A stretch of 64,000 nt of DNA, taken from the NCBI RefSeq assembly GCF_000382305.1, contig NZ_KB908023.1:100946-164945 (forward strand). Reading direction: 5' to 3'. Under the pieces are notes generated by a model. That model was not told where the DNA came from, made no database searches, and saw nothing but the letters and a program-made list of their open reading frames with translations. The stretch is from Vitreoscilla stercoraria DSM 513. GTDB taxonomy: Bacteria > Pseudomonadota > Gammaproteobacteria > Burkholderiales > Neisseriaceae. The position numbers and the translations under genes were made by a program. Within the stretch, counting starts at the first letter, position 1; each line of letters starts with the position of its first letter. Of the stretch, positions 34,487 through 42,632 are shown in pieces.

Positions 34487-34488
34487 GA

Positions 34489-35694
34489 TTAACCTTTCAC
34501 CGCATCAAAACGAATGTGCAAATGATTCAAACCCGTATTACCACTGTCTGGCATATAGCTCGGTTCGGCTGCGTATTGCACATTGTGTAAACGCTGTGCA
34601 AGCAATGCCAAAGCTTCTTTCATGTCGCCTCGAGCGATAAAGTGACCAATACAATGGTGTGCGCCTGCGCCAAAACCAAAATGCGCTTTGCGTTTTTGGG
34701 TGATGTCAAACGCCACATCGCCAAACGCACGCGGGTCATTGTCGGCCGCTTGGCTGATCAAATGCACGGTAGTGCCTTGTTTGATGAACACGCCTTGAAA
34801 TTCAAAATCTTCCAACGCCTCACGCGTCACCCACGTCACCGTTGGTCTAAAGCGCATGATTTCTTCCACCGCATTGGCAGCCAAATCAGGTTGCTCACCC
34901 AAAATTTGCCACTGCGCAGGGTTTTGTACAAACGTGTCCATCGCCAAAGACAGTTGGTTGCGCGTGGTATCGATGCCACCAAAAATCGCCAAAACCATCA
35001 TGTCAAACAATTCTTCATCGCTTAAATCGGCTTGATTTTCATTGGCTTTAACCAACATGCTCAAAAAGTTGTCACCCAAACCCTCTTCTTTCAAGCGGCG
35101 CACAGCTTCGTAGCAATACTCAAACATTTCGTCAGTAGCACCATTGACCAAGTTTTGATCACGCTCATACGTCACACCCAAAGCCACACCCATGTCTACC
35201 GCCAATTCAGCCAATCGCTTGGCTTCACTCAGCGGAATCCCCAATAGGCAGCAAATCACTTGCGTGGCATACGGCGCAGCAAAATCACCCACAAATTCAC
35301 ATTTGCCTTGATCGATGAATTGATTGATTAAGTCATTGGCCAATTGAAAAAATACAGGTTGCATCGAGCGAACCAATTTTGGTGAGAACGCAGGATTGGC
35401 CAAACGGCGCAAGCGTGAATGATTGGGACCTTCTTTACTGAGCAACATGCGTGTCCACCAATCGGCAAAAGCACCTGTGGCATTACAATGCTTGGGCCAT
35501 GCATAACTGCCTTGGCGCAAACGTTGATCGCGCACCAAAGCATTGACTTCGTCATAACGTAAAATGGCCAAACCATAAGGGGTTTTGGCATACCAACTGG
35601 CATCTTGCGCTTGCTTGACTGCATCAGAACGAATAGAAAAACTCGGATCTGCAAAATTCAAAAACGGGACTTCTACAATCAAACTGTTATCCAT
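34489..35694 (-). CDS. Cytochrome P450
   Basis: The 401-residue soluble bacterial P450 has all key motifs: I-helix GGIDTT (239-244) with the oxygen-activating Asp-Thr, EIMR for ExxR (278-281) and the heme loop FGAGAHHCIG (341-350) with Cys348 as ligand. DFAAPYATQVICCLLGIP and LLSKEGPNHSRLRRL are typical of class I P450s. It should hydroxylate a small substrate using electrons from the reductase and flavodoxin encoded just downstream (2-base gap). It is first in the operon, preceded by a promoter candidate. P450s are rare in host-associated Neisseriaceae, so transfer is possible. The CYP family cannot be named without a search. Confidence 0.95.
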   Translation of the reverse strand: MDNSLIVEVPFLNFADPSFSIRSDAVKQAQDASWYAKTPYGLAILRYDEVNALVRDQRLRQGSYAWPKHCNATGAFADWWTRMLLSKEGPNHSRLRRLANPAFSPKLVRSMQPVFFQLANDLINQFIDQGKCEFVGDFAAPYATQVICCLLGIPLSEAKRLAELAVDMGVALGVTYERDQNLVNGATDEMFEYCYEAVRRLKEEGLGDNFLSMLVKANENQADLSDEELFDMMVLAIFGGIDTTRNQLSLAMDTFVQNPAQWQILGEQPDLAANAVEEIMRFRPTVTWVTREALEDFEFQGVFIKQGTTVHLISQAADNDPRAFGDVAFDITQKRKAHFGFGAGAHHCIGHFIARGDMKEALALLAQRLHNVQYAAEPSYMPDSGNTGLNHLHIRFDAVKG

Positions 35695-35754
35695 GTCATG
35701 ACCTCGTTGGTATTGGGTTCTGGTTCAGAAAACTGCGTAACCACTTGTTAATTC

Positions 35755-35784
35755 ACTATACAAGAGAGCACTGAAAAATTGCAA
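35755..35784 (-). promoter_or_regulatory. Sigma70-type promoter candidate for the P450 operon
   Basis: On the minus strand: TTGCAA (35784-35779), an 18-base spacer and TATAGT (35760-35755), about 60 bases before the P450 start. Confidence 0.55.
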
Positions 35785-35834
35785 AATGACATTATTCTAA
35801 AAAAGAGATAAAACCCTGCTTTAAGAAACAAAAA

Positions 35835-35872
35835 ATGCGAAACTGCTGCGTTTTTCGCAAAAAGTTTCGCAT
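35835..35872 (-). terminator. Terminator after the second amidotransferase gene
   Basis: ATGCGAAACT and AGTTTCGCAT make a perfect 10-bp stem; TGCG/CGCA inside can pair as an alternative. TTTTTTG follows on the minus strand. It isolates the P450 operon from the gene upstream. Confidence 0.75.
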
Positions 35873-36003
35873 TAGGAATCTTATTTTAACAGAATGAATA
35901 ATTTTTCTACTGAAAAATCATCATTTTATTTTTTTGAATTTTTTTTAAAAACTCACTGTGAGAAATGTTTCATTTTCACGACAATATAATTTGTTATCAA
36001 ATT

Positions 36004-36711
36004 TCAACACACAGTTTCCGCCTTCACCATGTGCATATAAGCTTGTAACAAAGCCACCAAACGTGCCAAAGCAATGCTTTCATCATCGACAAATTTTTGT
36101 TTTAACAAAGAAATTTCCGTTTGATACAGTTCTAAAAAATGTTGTCCTGTTTGACTTTGTTGCCAAATTTTCAACCAACCCTCAAACATATCGCTGTTGA
36201 TTTCAGGATGAAATTGCACAGCCATGGTTTTTCCCAATACATAAGCTTGATTGGCCAATGACGTTGCGCCCAATAATTTGGCTTGTGGCGGCAATTCAAA
36301 TGCATCAAAGTGAAATGAAAACCAAGGTCCTGAAGGCAAACCCAGCGCTTGTGCTGCCTCATTCAATTGCACCCAAGCATTTTCAAAATCCGTGTTTTTT
36401 TGCACACTGCCACCCAAAGTTCGCGCAATGATTTGGCTGCCAAAACAAATACCAAACATTGGAATTTGAGCGTCCTGTAAAGCCTGAATATAAGCCATCT
36501 CACGCCCTAGCCATGGCAAAGTATCATCGTAAGCGGCTTCAGTGCATCCCAAAAACATCGCCCACTCCAAAGCATGCAATGGCGGTAAATCTTGTGACAA
36601 ATCGGTAATGTCATGGACATGGGTTTTCACGCCCAATTGCGCCAATGCTTGCGGTAATAAACCCAAAGAATCTTGTGGGCCATGTCTGAAAATATGGACT
36701 GTTTGCATCAT
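36004..36711 (-). CDS. Class I glutamine amidotransferase-like protein (cluster copy 2)
   Basis: The 235-residue protein has its own intact triad: Cys89 in MFGICFGSQI, His168 and Glu170 in AVQFHPEI. It differs widely from the copy inside the P450 operon, so it is not a recent duplicate; similarity is mostly around the triad. A cytoplasmic gamma-glutamyl hydrolase or nitrogen-transfer role is inferred. It lies between the MFS gene and the P450 operon on the same strand, with a terminator on each side, so it is probably a separate unit. Either of the first two ATG codons may be used. It contains one exact DUS-like word. Confidence 0.8.
   Translation of the reverse strand: MMQTVHIFRHGPQDSLGLLPQALAQLGVKTHVHDITDLSQDLPPLHALEWAMFLGCTEAAYDDTLPWLGREMAYIQALQDAQIPMFGICFGSQIIARTLGGSVQKNTDFENAWVQLNEAAQALGLPSGPWFSFHFDAFELPPQAKLLGATSLANQAYVLGKTMAVQFHPEINSDMFEGWLKIWQQSQTGQHFLELYQTEISLLKQKFVDDESIALARLVALLQAYMHMVKAETVC
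36469..36480 (+). repeat. Intragenic DUS-like word AGCGTCCTGTAA
   Basis: Exact copy in the second amidotransferase gene, coding for Leu-Gln-Asp-Ala. Confidence 0.82.
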
Positions 36712-36762
36712 TCAAAACCTACTACTTTCTTCATATTGATATGGATTGACATCAAAAAACAA

Positions 36763-36791
36763 CCAACACTGACACGCCGTATCAGTGTTGG
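36763..36791 (-). terminator. Terminator after the MFS gene of the catabolic cluster
   Basis: CCAACACTGA and TCAGTGTTGG form a perfect 10-bp stem with a 9-base loop, and TTGTTTTTTG follows on the minus strand. Confidence 0.87.
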
Positions 36792-36813
36792 CACGGTATG
36801 ACCAAAACACTCA

Positions 36814-38028
36814 TTACTCCGCAGGTGTTACCGCTACTGCTGAATTGTCTATTTGGGTTTGTGGTTTTTGGTTTCTGGCGCGCAGCGGCAACAACACAGC
36901 TGCATACGTCAAAATCACCAACACCACAATCGACATCGCCACAGCAGCAAACCCACCGACAGACAACAACCAGCCTGAAAATGCAGGACCGACAGCAATG
37001 CCCAAAGTCAAAAAGCTGCTACTGGCCGCCACAATCTTGCCCTCTTTATCCAATTGTGCTGCCAAGCTGGTGAAATATGCCAAAGCATAGAAGTAAGTCA
37101 AAACGATTAACAATACTGCGATGGTATACATGGTTTTGGAATATTCACCCAAAACATAGCCCAAGCTGACAGCACCTGTGGTCACAATCGAAATAATCAA
37201 TGGCGTTTTCAGCCCATATTTCGCCCCCACCAATGCAGCAATAAAAGGTCCTGCCAAACCAATAAACGCTTGCGTAGAAAACAATTGCCCCAATTGCTCA
37301 TCGTTATAACCAACATTCAAACCCACTTGCCATGAAAATGCCCATCCCATAGTGTCGCGCATCGAAAACAAAAACATCGCAATCATCATACTGATGGCAA
37401 CAGGCGTAATCATTTTGACTTTCTCTTCTGCCACCACATCGCTATTTTCTTGTAGCGCTTCAATGCGATTGGGCATACCAAACATGAACGCCATCATCAC
37501 CAAAGTATTCACTGCCAAAGCGTAATACACCCCACTTAGACCATAAGCAGTCATCACTTTAGAAAACGACAACATCACAATAATCATCAAAGCCACAAAC
37601 AACACATTCATATATGCCGCTGTTTTATCTGGGTCTGATGACAAAGACACACATGCATTGCCACACGCCAACGCAATGCCACATGCAAAACCCACCACAC
37701 AACGCACCAAAGTCAGCAAATAAATATCCGTAATATTGGCTGAAGCCACATTGCCCACCAATACAATGACCGCAGCGAGCCAAGTCAAATTGCGCTTAGG
37801 CACTTTCCCCATAATCGGTGCTAACAACAAAGACGAAACCATCATGGCTAAAAACTCAGCCGACACCAAAAAACCTGCTTGCGCTTCATTCAAACCCAAA
37901 TCACTGATAATGGCCGTGATGATGAATGGCAGCGCAATCAAACAAATCAAGCCCACCCCATATGCAGCCGAAAACGCTGCAAACACGATGCCCCAACTAC
38001 TGGGCATCAAAGATTTGATGCGTGACAT
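36814..38028 (-). CDS. MFS transporter associated with the catabolic cluster
   Basis: The 404-residue protein has about twelve membrane helices, with an N-terminal half (MSRIKSLMPSSWGIVFAAFSAAYG, LAPIMGKVPKRNLTWLAAVIVL between helices 2 and 3) typical of MFS. It likely imports the substrate of the neighbouring P450 pathway or exports a product; this is inference from position. AAGGAG lies 6 bases before this ATG, whereas the 23 codons upstream in frame have no ribosome site. A large gene-free region with a possible operator precedes it. Confidence 0.85.
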   Translation of the reverse strand: MSRIKSLMPSSWGIVFAAFSAAYGVGLICLIALPFIITAIISDLGLNEAQAGFLVSAEFLAMMVSSLLLAPIMGKVPKRNLTWLAAVIVLVGNVASANITDIYLLTLVRCVVGFACGIALACGNACVSLSSDPDKTAAYMNVLFVALMIIVMLSFSKVMTAYGLSGVYYALAVNTLVMMAFMFGMPNRIEALQENSDVVAEEKVKMITPVAISMMIAMFLFSMRDTMGWAFSWQVGLNVGYNDEQLGQLFSTQAFIGLAGPFIAALVGAKYGLKTPLIISIVTTGAVSLGYVLGEYSKTMYTIAVLLIVLTYFYALAYFTSLAAQLDKEGKIVAASSSFLTLGIAVGPAFSGWLLSVGGFAAVAMSIVVLVILTYAAVLLPLRARNQKPQTQIDNSAVAVTPAE

Positions 38029-38289
38029 TGCGATCTCCTTGTTCAAAGATGTGCGTGTTTCTAAATACCCAAAAGAATGATTACAAACAAATACCACGCA
38101 ATCATTTTGTTAAATTCAAGGTAGCGCTGCAACTAAAATCTTTAAACAAGCTAAATCTCATTTTTTTGTACCATAGGATAAAGTCAATTAACGCTATTTA
38201 ACACCATGAAACCGCCGATTTTTGCTTCACATATGGAAAAAAAGCTGCATCATAGGAAAATTTATTTCATAAATCGCCGATTTTCACAG

Positions 38290-38307
38290 GTGTTGCATCA
38301 ACAACAC
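38290..38307. promoter_or_regulatory. Palindromic operator candidate
   Basis: GTGTTG and CAACAC are perfect arms around CATCAA, about 260 bases before the MFS start. The size and spacing suit a dimeric repressor or LysR-type protein, but none is identified. Confidence 0.35.
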
Positions 38308-38520
38308 AGCGCAAATTAATCTCAAAAATCACATAAATATCAAATACTTCAACACCATCACTCTCAAAATTGGTATGGCTTAAAATGCCTGTGATTTCAT
38401 TAAAATCAAACCAACCTTATAACCATAACAAACATCATGCTTTGAAACGGCTAATCTTATTTTCAAGCTTAATCATTTATCATCTTAATGTAAGCAAACA
38501 CATTCTATTGCGCCCAAATG

Positions 38521-38551
38521 ATTACAGGACGCTTTCAAAGCGTCCTGTAAT
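38521..38551. terminator. DUS-type inverted pair in divergent orientation
   Basis: TTACAGGACGCT and AGCGTCCTGTAA are both exact, but the word tails (TAA) point outwards, opposite to all other pairs in the window. The stem is 13 bp or more with a short loop. It lies after the HAD gene on the minus strand. Confidence 0.85.
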
Positions 38552-38572
38552 CTTCATGCAAGTAGGATAAAT

Positions 38573-38971
38573 TTAGCACTCAAATGAATATGCGCCCAAT
38601 TGTGTCTGCGTAATGACCCCTCGTTGACACAATATTTGCGCCACCCATTGCCAATCCAAATACAATCCATCTATCAATTTTGCACCCAACATGGTGTCAT
38701 CAATGATGATATTGCCATAAGCTTTGGGCGAAGCTGTCCATGCCGATTGCTCAGGATGGGTTTGTATGCCATACAAAACAATGCCATTTTGCGCAAACCA
38801 TGCCAATGCATCGTCCAAATAATTCATCGGCGAGCGCATGGTAAACAAAATCAATTGATGCCCATTAGCGACCACATCACGCAATACTTGCTGCGCCCCA
38901 ATGTCATGCCCAACACGTGGATATTGGTGTGCCACACACGTACCATCAAAATCCAATAAAATTGTTTGCAC
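38573..38971 (-). CDS. HAD-like hydrolase (small phosphatase fold)
   Basis: The 133-residue product starts, by GTG, VQTILLDFDGTCVAHQYPRVGHDIG: LLDFDGTC is the HAD motif I with its nucleophile Asp. LILFTMRS fits motif II, and NIIIDDTMLG the acidic motif IV. The length suits a minimal HAD domain without cap. I choose GTG because AAGGAATAAT lies just upstream, whereas the longer frame would read through an uptake word and into ampG. It follows ampG by 50 bases on the same strand. The substrate is unknown. Confidence 0.75.
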   Translation of the reverse strand: MQTILLDFDGTCVAHQYPRVGHDIGAQQVLRDVVANGHQLILFTMRSPMNYLDDALAWFAQNGIVLYGIQTHPEQSAWTASPKAYGNIIIDDTMLGAKLIDGLYLDWQWVAQILCQRGVITQTQLGAYSFEC

Positions 38972-38986
38972 ATTATTCCTTTTGAA

Positions 38987-38998
38987 AGCGTCCTGTAA
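38987..38998 (+). repeat. Single DUS-like word between ampG and the HAD gene
   Basis: Exact AGCGTCCTGTAA in the 50-base gap, 15 bases before the GTG start. Confidence 0.8.
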
Positions 38999-39021
38999 AC
39001 CTTGCCACCATCGCCCAACGT

Positions 39022-41160
39022 TCACGATGCCGAAGTTTCCGTTTTTTGCTTCATCAAGCGATTGACCCACCATACCAATACCAATACTGGCAAACCGACC
39101 AACATCGCCAAATAAAAGAAATTCGGATAACCAATATTGCTGACAATCGCCCCTGAATAACCACCAATGATTTTAGGCAATAACGTCATTAGCGAGCTGA
39201 AAATAGCATATTGCACCGCCGTAAATGACACGCTGGTCAAGCTAGACAAAAAGGCAATGAACGCGGCTCCTGCCAAACCCGCTGCCAAATTATCAATAAT
39301 GATTGCCGCATACAACCACACATCACTGTATTGTTTAATCACTTTGCCCGATACGGTATACATATACTCCCCAGCTTCAATCAAAGGCAAAGCATCCAGA
39401 TGTTGCTCTAAACGCTCACTCGGCGCTTTGTCAGCGACTTCATATGCCAATGACGACTCTAACACTTGTCCTTCTTGATTTTGATAGCGAGCAGTTAATT
39501 GTGGGTGTTGGGCAGTAGCCAAAGTTTCACCACTCAAAGCCACACTAAAACGCCCATTGGGCTCTAGTTTAGCGGCATGGGCTTCGCCATCCAATACAAT
39601 GTCCAACATACCAGATGCAGTAGCAACGCCTTGACCTAACAACTGACCTTCCAGCACGATGAATTTTTCAGCTTGCTCATGAGGAGTTAAAACACCGTCT
39701 TGTGTCAATGGCAATAATTGCAATTGTACTGGCATGTCTTTGTCTGCTTTCAAATACGGCAATGCTTGCTGTAAAGACACTGCTCCATTTTGCAAAGCCA
39801 CGTGGGTCTGTATTTGAGTGTCTGCCAACAAATATTGGCTTGGTACATCTACTTTCCAAAAACCCACTTCATCGGTCGGCACCAAGGCTTCAAACGAGCC
39901 CACTTTGACAGTAACATCAGTGGTTTTGCTACCAGAATGAACCAAACCAACAAACGCCAAATTGGTGGTACTTGCCAAAACCGCACCGACAAACATCACT
40001 TTCATAATATCAAAACGCTGCGACAACAAACCGCCTAAAAAACCACCCACCAACGAAAAAATTACCCCGTAAATTTTCACCGCTTCGGCAATTTGTTCTT
40101 TGGTGAAATTCATGTCTTGGTAAAAAACATTGGAAATCACGCCCGCAATAATATCTGAAATGCGGAAAAAGCCAATTAACAACAACAATGCCAACGCCAC
40201 CTTGGTGCCATAGCGTTTGAAAAAATCGCTCACGGGTACAACCCAAGTTTCTAGCGCCATCTCTTTGTTGACCGCACCAAACTTAACCATGCCCCAACCC
40301 GCAGCCAATGCCAATGCCGCCGCACCAATAAAACGCACACTCTCTACTAAAAATGCTAAAAATGGGTCTTTGACATTGAAATGCGCAGTCAAATTGCCCA
40401 AATACATAAAACACACCACAAACGCCACCACTGCCAACGCAAACACGCCAACCAAACGACCATATTCACGTTTTGGGTAATGCTTGCGGACACGTTTTGA
40501 CCCAGGCTCATGAATCCACAAAGTCGTGGCCACACCAATGAGCATGACCGCAGCCATAATCCAATAGGTTTGTTGCCATGCTTGATAGACATAATTGCCT
40601 TTTGCCGTCCCAAACCCTGAGGCTAAAAACAATGCGCCTGCACCCGCGACAATCATGCCAATGCGGTAACCTGCATTGTAAGTGGATGCCAAAACGGTTT
40701 GCATATTCGTGTCTGCCAACTCAATCCGATAAGCATCGATCACAATGTCTTGCGTCGCCGAAGCAAAACCCAACAACACCGCGCCAATTGCCATTTGTAT
40801 TAAAGCATTGGTGCCTGCGGCGGGATCGGTCATGGCCATAATCACAATGGCAACAATGATGAAAAGTTGCGCCACCAGTAACCACGCCCTACGCCGCCCT
40901 AAAGTCTTGGTCAAATAAGGCACAGGCAACGCATCAATCAATGGTGCCCACACAAATTTAAACGAATAGCCCAAAGCTGCCCAAGAAAACATCGTCACCG
41001 CACTTTTATTGACACCAGCTTCGCCCAACCACAATGACAGGCTCGAAAAAATCAATAAAATCGGGATACCCGCAGAAAAACCCAAGAACAGCATGATGAT
41101 GGCACGGCGGTCTAAAAAAGCAGCAAACGCGCTGCGCCATTGATTGGTTTGTACAGTCAT
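39022..41160 (-). CDS. ampG: AmpG-like muropeptide permease with a large extra-membrane insertion
   Basis: AmpG imports GlcNAc-anhydroMurNAc peptides for wall recycling. The 712-residue protein has the AmpG/SLC33 start (FLGFSAGIPILLIFSSLSLWL, WAALGYSFKFVWAPLIDALPVP, RRRAW, GFASATQDIVIDAYRIE), but the E. coli protein is 491 residues. The excess is mainly a hydrophilic block at about 410-612 between two membrane helices. It contains two segments like bacterial Ig-like repeats (about 415-460, with VGFWKVDVPSQYLLAD; about 505-580, with LEPNGRFSVALSGETLA, ending VADKAPS). The block should face the periplasm. C-terminal helices and YSGAIVSNIGYPNFFYL are intact. Confidence 0.82.
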   Translation of the reverse strand: MTVQTNQWRSAFAAFLDRRAIIMLFLGFSAGIPILLIFSSLSLWLGEAGVNKSAVTMFSWAALGYSFKFVWAPLIDALPVPYLTKTLGRRRAWLLVAQLFIIVAIVIMAMTDPAAGTNALIQMAIGAVLLGFASATQDIVIDAYRIELADTNMQTVLASTYNAGYRIGMIVAGAGALFLASGFGTAKGNYVYQAWQQTYWIMAAVMLIGVATTLWIHEPGSKRVRKHYPKREYGRLVGVFALAVVAFVVCFMYLGNLTAHFNVKDPFLAFLVESVRFIGAAALALAAGWGMVKFGAVNKEMALETWVVPVSDFFKRYGTKVALALLLLIGFFRISDIIAGVISNVFYQDMNFTKEQIAEAVKIYGVIFSLVGGFLGGLLSQRFDIMKVMFVGAVLASTTNLAFVGLVHSGSKTTDVTVKVGSFEALVPTDEVGFWKVDVPSQYLLADTQIQTHVALQNGAVSLQQALPYLKADKDMPVQLQLLPLTQDGVLTPHEQAEKFIVLEGQLLGQGVATASGMLDIVLDGEAHAAKLEPNGRFSVALSGETLATAQHPQLTARYQNQEGQVLESSLAYEVADKAPSERLEQHLDALPLIEAGEYMYTVSGKVIKQYSDVWLYAAIIIDNLAAGLAGAAFIAFLSSLTSVSFTAVQYAIFSSLMTLLPKIIGGYSGAIVSNIGYPNFFYLAMLVGLPVLVLVWWVNRLMKQKTETSAS

Positions 41161-41252
41161 TGAACACGGTCTTAGAAAAATTACTTAGGCTGCGATTGTA
41201 AGCCATAACACCAGTCAATACATCTTTTATGCTCGACACTTTTACACAAAAC

Positions 41253-41284
41253 AAAAGCGTCCTGTAAATTTTACAGGACGCTTT
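41253..41284. terminator. DUS-type inverted pair after the OmpA-like gene
   Basis: Two exact AAAGCGTCCTGTAA words facing each other around a short loop, 18 bases past the OmpA-like stop (minus strand). Confidence 0.92.
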
Positions 41285-41301
41285 GAATCAATACCGCTGC
41301 C

Positions 41302-42576
41302 TTATTCAGCCGCAATACGCACTTCTACACAACGCTCTTCTGCTGATGCACCACTTTGACCTTCCATTTTTTGTGGTTTCACCAATTCAATTTGTGCTGC
41401 AGGCACGCCTGAATTGCGCAAGAAACTGCGCACCGCTTGCGCACGTTTTTTCGCCAACCATTCGTTGCTTTCTGCTTTGCCTGTCGCATCATTGAATCCA
41501 CTCACGACCAATTTTTTGCCTTCTTTAGCCGCTGCCAACATTGCAGCTGCTGCTTCTTTGGCTTCAGGGGCTATTTTGGCGCTGCCTGTTGCAAAATAAA
41601 ATTTCAATACATCAGCTTCAGCAACCACACGATCGATAGGATTGTGCTCGTCCACCACCGCACTGGCAGCTGCAGGCATACTGGCCGCTACAGGTGTAGA
41701 TGCCGCTACCGCAGAAGCTGCCACCACATCACTGGCGATGGTTTTTGGTGCGATTTGTGGCGCAGAAGCCGCCACAGGTGTCGCTGTTTGATTGTTTTGC
41801 GGCTGTGGCAACAAATAGGTATAAGCCAACCAAGCTGCAATACCCACAACCATCAAAGCCAATAACCATTTCACCCAGCCATTGTTGGATGATTCAGACA
41901 CAGTCGCCACGGTTTCTTCCACAGGTGGTGGCGTCGTACGTGCCGCAGTTTCAATGATTTCTTCCTGTTGCGCAGCCACACCACTTGGACGACTGGTGAA
42001 ATAACTGTCACCCCAAGTACGCACGCCAGCGACCAATGCCGAAGCACTTGGAATACCAATGGCTGCCAACAATTTCGGGCTGAAAATCTTCGCAAAAAAT
42101 GACTCTTGCGCCACCAACTGCCCATAAAACTGATGTTGGCCATATTGATTGCTTTGAATATATTGCTTAAGCGAAGCCAAAACAGCAGGAATGGCAAATG
42201 CCAACACATCGCCCGCTTGATCTGGATTCAAATCTGCGTCTTGCGCCACAGCATTTTGCACTTCTGCTGCTTGATGACCGAATAATAAACCCATCCATTG
42301 ACGACCCACAGCCACCACTTTTTTCACATCTTCGTGCTGTAAAATCTCTGGTTTTAACCACTGTGTATCGACATTGGTGCCAGTGAGCAAATTGAAAAAT
42401 CGCTTGGCAGCATGTTCGTCACGCACATGGCTAATCACACCAGCTAATACAGCAGGAATGCTTTTTTCAACAGCTTTAAATGAGGCGGCTTGTTCTAAGC
42501 CCACATGGTTTTGCGCATATTGAACCAAAATTGGTCCCACATATTGCGCCAACACTTCTTGCAAGTGTGCAGCCAC
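41302..42576 (-). CDS. DUF937/YidB-like domain fused to an OmpA-type peptidoglycan-binding domain
   Basis: The 424-residue protein has an N-terminal helical DUF937-like region (1 to about 200; AVLAGVISHVRDEHAAKRFF, AGDVLAFAIPAVLASLKQYI). A single membrane helix follows (about 234-256, WLLALMVVGIAAWLAYTYLL), then an Ala/Pro-rich linker and a C-terminal OmpA domain (about 315-424; VLKFYFATGSAKIAPEAK, NEWLAKKRAQAVRSFL, RCVEVRI) that binds peptidoglycan. It is anchored in the inner membrane with the OmpA part in the periplasm, linking a cytoplasmic domain to the wall. No signal peptide is needed. The role is unknown. Confidence 0.82.
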   Translation of the reverse strand: MAAHLQEVLAQYVGPILVQYAQNHVGLEQAASFKAVEKSIPAVLAGVISHVRDEHAAKRFFNLLTGTNVDTQWLKPEILQHEDVKKVVAVGRQWMGLLFGHQAAEVQNAVAQDADLNPDQAGDVLAFAIPAVLASLKQYIQSNQYGQHQFYGQLVAQESFFAKIFSPKLLAAIGIPSASALVAGVRTWGDSYFTSRPSGVAAQQEEIIETAARTTPPPVEETVATVSESSNNGWVKWLLALMVVGIAAWLAYTYLLPQPQNNQTATPVAASAPQIAPKTIASDVVAASAVAASTPVAASMPAAASAVVDEHNPIDRVVAEADVLKFYFATGSAKIAPEAKEAAAAMLAAAKEGKKLVVSGFNDATGKAESNEWLAKKRAQAVRSFLRNSGVPAAQIELVKPQKMEGQSGASAEERCVEVRIAAE

Positions 42577-42632
42577 TGAGTTCTCCTTTTAAAATGAGTA
42601 CGCTTTACGCTACGATTATCTGATTTTAAATA

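Larger units (their letters stand above)
35695..36003. other. Intergenic region between the P450 operon and the second amidotransferase
   Basis: 309 AT-rich bases without a gene. It holds the P450 promoter candidate (35755-35784) and a terminator hairpin (35835-35872). The rest (35880-36003) shows nothing recognisable. Confidence 0.6.
38029..38572. other. Long AT-rich gene-free region upstream of the MFS gene
   Basis: 544 bases with no acceptable gene. Contents: two copies each of CATAGGA (38172, 38251) and CGCCGATTTT (38213, 38275), a GTGTTG-CATCAA-CAACAC palindrome and, at the far end, a divergent DUS pair. The promoter of the MFS gene should be here. No regulator gene lies nearby. Confidence 0.6.
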
